A DNA stretch of 64,000 nt from Atrichornis clamosus (Eukaryota > Chordata > Aves > Passeriformes > Menuridae), in contig WBMZ01011547.1 in the NCBI GenBank assembly GCA_013400975.1, positions 124,001 through 188,000 on the forward strand, read 5' to 3'. The notes below the pieces were generated by a model. It ran no database searches and had not been told where the DNA came from. It saw nothing but the letters and a program-made list of their open reading frames with translations. Made by a program: the position numbers and the translations under genes. Below are positions 24,621-64,000 of the stretch, piece by piece (position 1 is the first letter of the stretch; every line of letters starts with the position of its first letter).

Positions 24621-26819
24621 ACCAGTAGAGAATATATAAGCCTGCAAAGGATCTCTACATAAACAACAGATAGATCATGCACAGAGTAAAAAAAATCACA
24701 CTGCACCAGCAAATGTCTGTGGTTTTCTTTAACAGCTGCAACTCCAGTTCATATTCCACCTCCTATTTTACCTCTGTTTACCCACCAGCTTCACTTGGGC
24801 TGCATCATTTCTAATATTTCAACATTGCTTTAAACTGTAAATCTCCATGTGACTGAAGGCTCCTGGTCCTCACTTTGGAAACAATGTCTACCTGCTGGCT
24901 TGACTGTCAGCCTCCAGGTTCACTCCAGGGTCATACTGTGCCATGGTACTCAGGTGCAGGAGGATGCCTCTTCCTTACTTCACTCCATTGCTGCTTTGCT
25001 TTTGGGAACAGCTGGGAGGAAATTCAATCACCATGAAGGTTTGGGTAGCTGTGACACACCAGAGGAAACGTTCTGGGTGTTGGCATATGGATGAACAAGG
25101 TATGTGTTGGGGAAAGAACACAGACACGGTCCTTAGGAAGCAGGGTAGACATCAAGCAGTGGACAGAAAGAGGAAGAAAAGCATTTTAGGTGCTGCCTTA
25201 GGAGCATTTTGCTGCCATGGAGTGGGGACCACAACTTTGCAGTAAGGAACATCTGCCTTATCCTGTTGTCCTTTGCACAGGAGTTTCATGTCTCAGGGTC
25301 TTTGGGACCCGCTGCTGAAGGCCACAGCCTGTGGTGTGGTAAATGAGCCTAGTCCTTTGAGACATACTTGTGGACTAATTCCCAGATCCCTAATATTTAT
25401 CACTGCAGATCTGCATCTCAACCCACTAAAGCGTGAGTGCAGAACGCGATACAGTGCCCTTTGTTTGGCCAGCCAGCTTCTTTCTCTGCCCCACTTACCA
25501 AGTGCTCCCTCGATTGCCATAGCCAAGACAAACCTAAAGGCTCACAGCAAAGTTCCTTCCTGCTATTAGCAACAGACACAAACAACAGCTGGCAGAACAA
25601 GGACTACAATAAGAAATTTCCTCCTCTTGAGGAAGTGGAAAATGCATGCATACAACAGAATGTGCAACTGAATCCACAGTGTTTAATGAATGCAGAGACT
25701 CGTTCTGGGCACAGGTACATTTGTGACTGCCCTCACAGCCTCCTCTTCTCCCCCTCTAAAAATTATTTTAGTTAGTGAAATGTAAAACCACACAAAGACC
25801 AGAATACATATACACACATCAGAGGGTTTGACAATTTTTTTCCTTAAGAAAATTTCACACATTTAGAATTATTGACTGTTAAGTCCAGTCAATACAGCAG
25901 AAATATTCTACATAGGTCATTGGTTGAAATGCACAGTACAACACTTGTGAACACACTGTCAGAGACACCTAGATGATTGCTAACAAGTGTAGTAGATCTG
26001 TCAAACCACATTGCAAGTATCTGGGGTCGATGGGAAATTACCAGAATGTGGAAGAAAGATGTTAAAATACATTTGAAGCTGCTGCAGTCACTTTTCCCTA
26101 GAGCCATTGCTGCTACTAGAGGGTCAGGAAACTTGAACTGCTGCTTGTCATCTGAAACTTTGCTTCTGTTTCACAGGGATTTATGTCACACTTTCATTTG
26201 CAGACCTGAGTCACTGTAATTTTGCTTGAACTGAAGCAGGGAAGAGAAGGACAAACATACACCCCATCGAGCAGAGTTCACTTCCCCAGACGTGCATGGT
26301 CAAAGCAGTTTGAGATCAGAGGTCTTGCCTGTAAAAAGCCACAATATTTGGAAAAAGAAACAAAGCAGAGCTACAATAAAAGAAACCAAAAAACCAAAAT
26401 CAAACCAGAGATATCATGAATTTATACAGCCTGCAATAAAGCTATAGTCAATGGTACAGTTTTGTTCACATTACACTTATTAAGGCTTTGACTACTAGTC
26501 TTCTACATGCACATTTTATATACATATAATCCTCTGTGTGTGTGTATAAATTACTTTTCTTCTTCTAAGCAAGAAAATATTCTCATGCATTTGCTTCTCC
26601 TAGTATTCACAATACTTGGATCATATTCTATTCAAGGATTTCTGGAGAGGGCTGGGTCTATTTATTATCCATCTGAAAATGCTCTCATCTCCAGGAATGT
26701 TGTTTGTGCCTGACAGTGGCACTGGCCCCACACTTCTCCACAGTCATACGCCGTGAGAGGAGGTGTCACCTGACAGCACAATGGTTATGTAAACATAGTA
26801 ATCCTTGGATTATAAATAC

Positions 26820-26825
26820 TTTATT
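26820..26825 (-). promoter_or_regulatory. Candidate TLL2 poly(A) signal
   Basis: AATAAA on the minus strand about 1.5 kb after the TLL2 stop codon. A second lies at 26661-26666. No AATAAA was noticed nearer the stop, so this is the best candidate by position only. Confidence 0.25.
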
Positions 26826-28317
26826 AAAGCTAACATACCTCAGCTTTTAGCTCATAATTGCCCATGAGTGCCTTAAACATTCAGAATAAAGTACTTTTCC
26901 TCCTCCCATATCAACTGCTCAATTACAGTGGTTCCCCCAAAAGCACAATTTTCCCTAATTTTTTCCAAAAGAAGCATGAAGCTACCTGTTAATTCTTCAA
27001 GCCTGTGGCTTGGTAGCTTCCACAAGCAAATAATGGCATGTCTGAGCCTTATAGTTCTAAGTGCTCGAAGTCACCACGTTGCTTGCACCCTTGCCATGAA
27101 GTTAAGAGACTGGGTCGTGCACCAGTGACAAACAGGGAGGAAGCAGAAACCAGAAGAGCTCCTCTCTTCCTAGTCCCATGCCTGCAGCTTGCACACATTT
27201 CACAGGTTCCCAGAGATCACCAGAGCTGACCTGTGGCATGGCCTGTGTCCCTCTGCCTCAGGGACAACCCGACTTCCCCTGCCCTAGCACTTCCTCCGGT
27301 GAGATGCTCCGGCTAGGTGAAGTTGCAGAGCACTCCTAGGTTGTGGGGGGCAGCTCTGGGGAGAGCAGCTCAGCTGGGAAAAGGAAGGGCTCACAGGGAA
27401 GTGGTAGTAAGGAAAGGAAGCAGTGTAAAGAAGGCCAAGAAAGCAGGCATGGGTAGAGTGAGGAGAGATTCCTTATTTAAGGTAAGGCCTGGACTGCTGC
27501 TACAGCCCTCTGAGCTGCCGTGCCTGGTGGTGTAACTGGAGCATGCTGTCAGCACTCCTGTTACTAAGCTTTGCCACCACCACACAGTCATGCCTTGCAT
27601 CCCACCACAGCATTTCTGTGTCAGCCACCTGTCTGTCCACCATCGAAGCACTTCCTTTCAATATATGCCATGACAATTACTGCAAATTAGATGTTGGGCT
27701 CTTCTCATTCCTTGGGATCCAAGTAACTAGCAGTCCTAAAGGGACTGTGCCTGTCCCCTGCCTTGCTCTCCACTCAACAAGAAGCAAGACAATAAACAGA
27801 CAGGACAGAAGGAGTGATGCAGGCCCAGCCATCTGGTTGTTCTCTTATTGCACAGAGTATCTGGGGCTGCTAGGGGAGAGTGGGTGGCTCACAAAGTCCT
27901 TTGAAAAAATCCTACTGGTTGTCTGTCCACATCACCTGCTCCAGAAAATATGCTCAGACAGCTCATGTGGATGCTTGAGAAAAGTCACCTAGAGACAAGA
28001 AATGCAAGAGATGAAGGCTTTTCTCCATTCAAGTTCAGTCTTCATTCAGCCCCATGGCAAGTTGTGCAAAATACAATGTTTATGCCCTGGCAGGTATGAT
28101 TAGAAGACAACTTTTTATCCTGGGTATGTTAACAAGAAAGGGTCATGCTAATAACTGCAGAGGCAAACCTTTGAGACTGGATTAGTTTTAGTTACAGAAA
28201 ATACTGTACACAGCTTTTGCCCAAGTGCACAGAAGCTTGGAAAAAAGAAAAAAAGACAAAGATCACAGTTAAATGTCTCAATCTTCACATGGGCAATGTC
28301 TGTGAGGAGCAGTCAAA

Positions 28318-62884
<34,567 letters not shown>

Positions 62885-64000
62885 CTGCAAGACAGAGTGG
62901 CAACACTGTTTAAATCCTCTTTAGTTCCACCTGCAGCCCTCAGGTAATACCCTGGAGCTTCAGAAAAAGATAAAAAGAAAAAGCAAGGTGTTAAACCAAA
63001 CCAGAAGTCATAGCCAGGTTTGCCAGTGACTTGTTTTGGATTTAGAGACTGCTAATCTCTAGAAAACTGACCCTTCTTGTTTTGGAGCCTCCATATGCAC
63101 TATGCCAAACCTGTTCTCCCATTAAGGTGTGAAAGCACATCCTGTCTCTAGCCACTCAATCTCTGCAACAGCAACTTCATACATAGGGACACAGTACTTA
63201 AGCAAGGGGAACAGGAGGTGGGGATCAAACAAGCCCAAACGTCACCTGCAGAGAATGATTTGTTCTGTTAGGGATAGCTTCACAACAGCAACAACTACTT
63301 ATTCCAGTTAGCCTTGGAAGAAATTGACAGACCCCTTATACCAAAATCTGTACTCAAGGCTGAAAAGTACTACTTTGGTTTCACATACCAGGTCTTGGGT
63401 GGTTCAGAAACCTATAAAGATCAGAAAGTCTCTGCTGGAGGAGGAGTGTTCACAACGGAAAAACGGAAGCACAAATCTCCATCCATGCTGAATCTCTTGA
63501 TTTGAATGAAAAGGAGCAAAAATACAAAAGGGAAAGCAGAACACATCTCATTTCTTGTTACTAAGGGTAGAGGAGCTGCAGCTGTGTGGTGCTTGGTGCT
63601 GGCCATAGAATCTGCCAGAGGATTCACACAGGCTTCTAGGCACCCTGTACCTTGCCCTGCACCTGTGCTGCTGCAGCTCTGCTCAGGTGCTGGTTGTGCC
63701 CACATGAGTTGCACTTTTAATGTGGTGTGGGGTCTGACCCAGAGAAATATTCCTTACTCAAAGCTTCCTGGCTGTTTACCCCATTTGATGTGCCATGGGC
63801 AACTCAAACCCCAAAGCAGCCACACTCCAGCTGGGCTTTACTAGCCTGTGTAAGGAGTGTGTAGATACACCACTTGTTAGGTAACACAGCCAACACATCA
63901 GCTGGACTTGGGCAAAGGACTAACGGAGTACAGGGGTTGCTTCAGAGAGTGCTGGCCTAAAGGGTCCCACCAAGGTGAACTTCCTTGTCACCTCGAGGAG
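62885..64000 (-). other. Part of TLL2 intron 3, continuing beyond the window
   Basis: No propeptide or signal-peptide exon of TLL2 was found here, so exons 1-3 must lie past 64000. Open frames in this stretch show no tolloid propeptide motif. Confidence 0.65.

Larger units (their letters stand above)
22121..28317. other. Intergenic stretch plus presumed TLL2 3' UTR
   Basis: It lies between two convergent genes. No exon was recognised with confidence. On the minus strand AATAAA complements occur at 26820-26825 and 26661-26666; the first would give TLL2 a 3' UTR of about 1.5 kb. One copy of a 72-bp dispersed duplicate is at 24549-24620. A hydrophobic open segment with splice-like ends at 23843-23955 (minus) is discussed as a finding. 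Confidence 0.5.

Overview
The window is vertebrate nuclear DNA, almost certainly from a bird. Genes are split by GT-AG introns, intron sizes are compact, and a solo LTR of a family I recognise from avian genomes lies in one intron. No bacterial-type operon, CRISPR array, tRNA or rRNA gene was seen. Three real protein-coding genes account for all coding sequence I can support. All three were rebuilt exon by exon from splice sites and reading phase.

Layout. (1) 1-6709: no gene recognised; an AT-rich stretch near 3.5-3.8 kb carries poly(A) signals. (2) 6710-12228, minus strand: a complete 12-exon egg-coat gene of the ZP1/ZP4 class (566 aa) with signal peptide, trefoil domain, ZP module, furin site and transmembrane anchor; best call ZP4 (ZPB). 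(3) 12229-16112: intergenic, with the two promoters pointing away from each other. (4) 16173-21731, plus strand: a complete 9-exon microsomal cytochrome P450 of family 2 (494 aa, CYP2C/2H-like), with TATA box and poly(A) signal. (5) About 22120-28317: intergenic sequence plus the presumed 3' UTR of the next gene. (6) 28318-62884, minus strand: 18 exons of tolloid-like 2 (TLL2), from the end of the propeptide through the astacin protease, CUB1, CUB2, EGF1, CUB3, EGF2, CUB4 and CUB5 to the stop codon. The first exons (signal peptide and most of the propeptide) lie beyond position 64000.

The genes do not form a pathway. ZP4 belongs to the oocyte coat, the P450 to drug, steroid or fatty-acid oxidation in the endoplasmic reticulum, and TLL2 to extracellular processing of procollagen and of TGF-beta family antagonists. 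ZP4 and the P450 are head to head (about 3.9 kb apart); the P450 and TLL2 are tail to tail.

Other structure: a 606-bp solo LTR with a perfect 5-bp target duplication in a TLL2 intron, a 72-bp segment present twice 4.3 kb apart at one mismatch, a perfect 24-bp palindrome, two G-rich/C-rich tracts near TLL2 splice sites, and short tandem duplications. I found no convincing undescribed biological system. Database comparison was not possible, so orthology calls rest on recognised motifs, domain order and exon structure.
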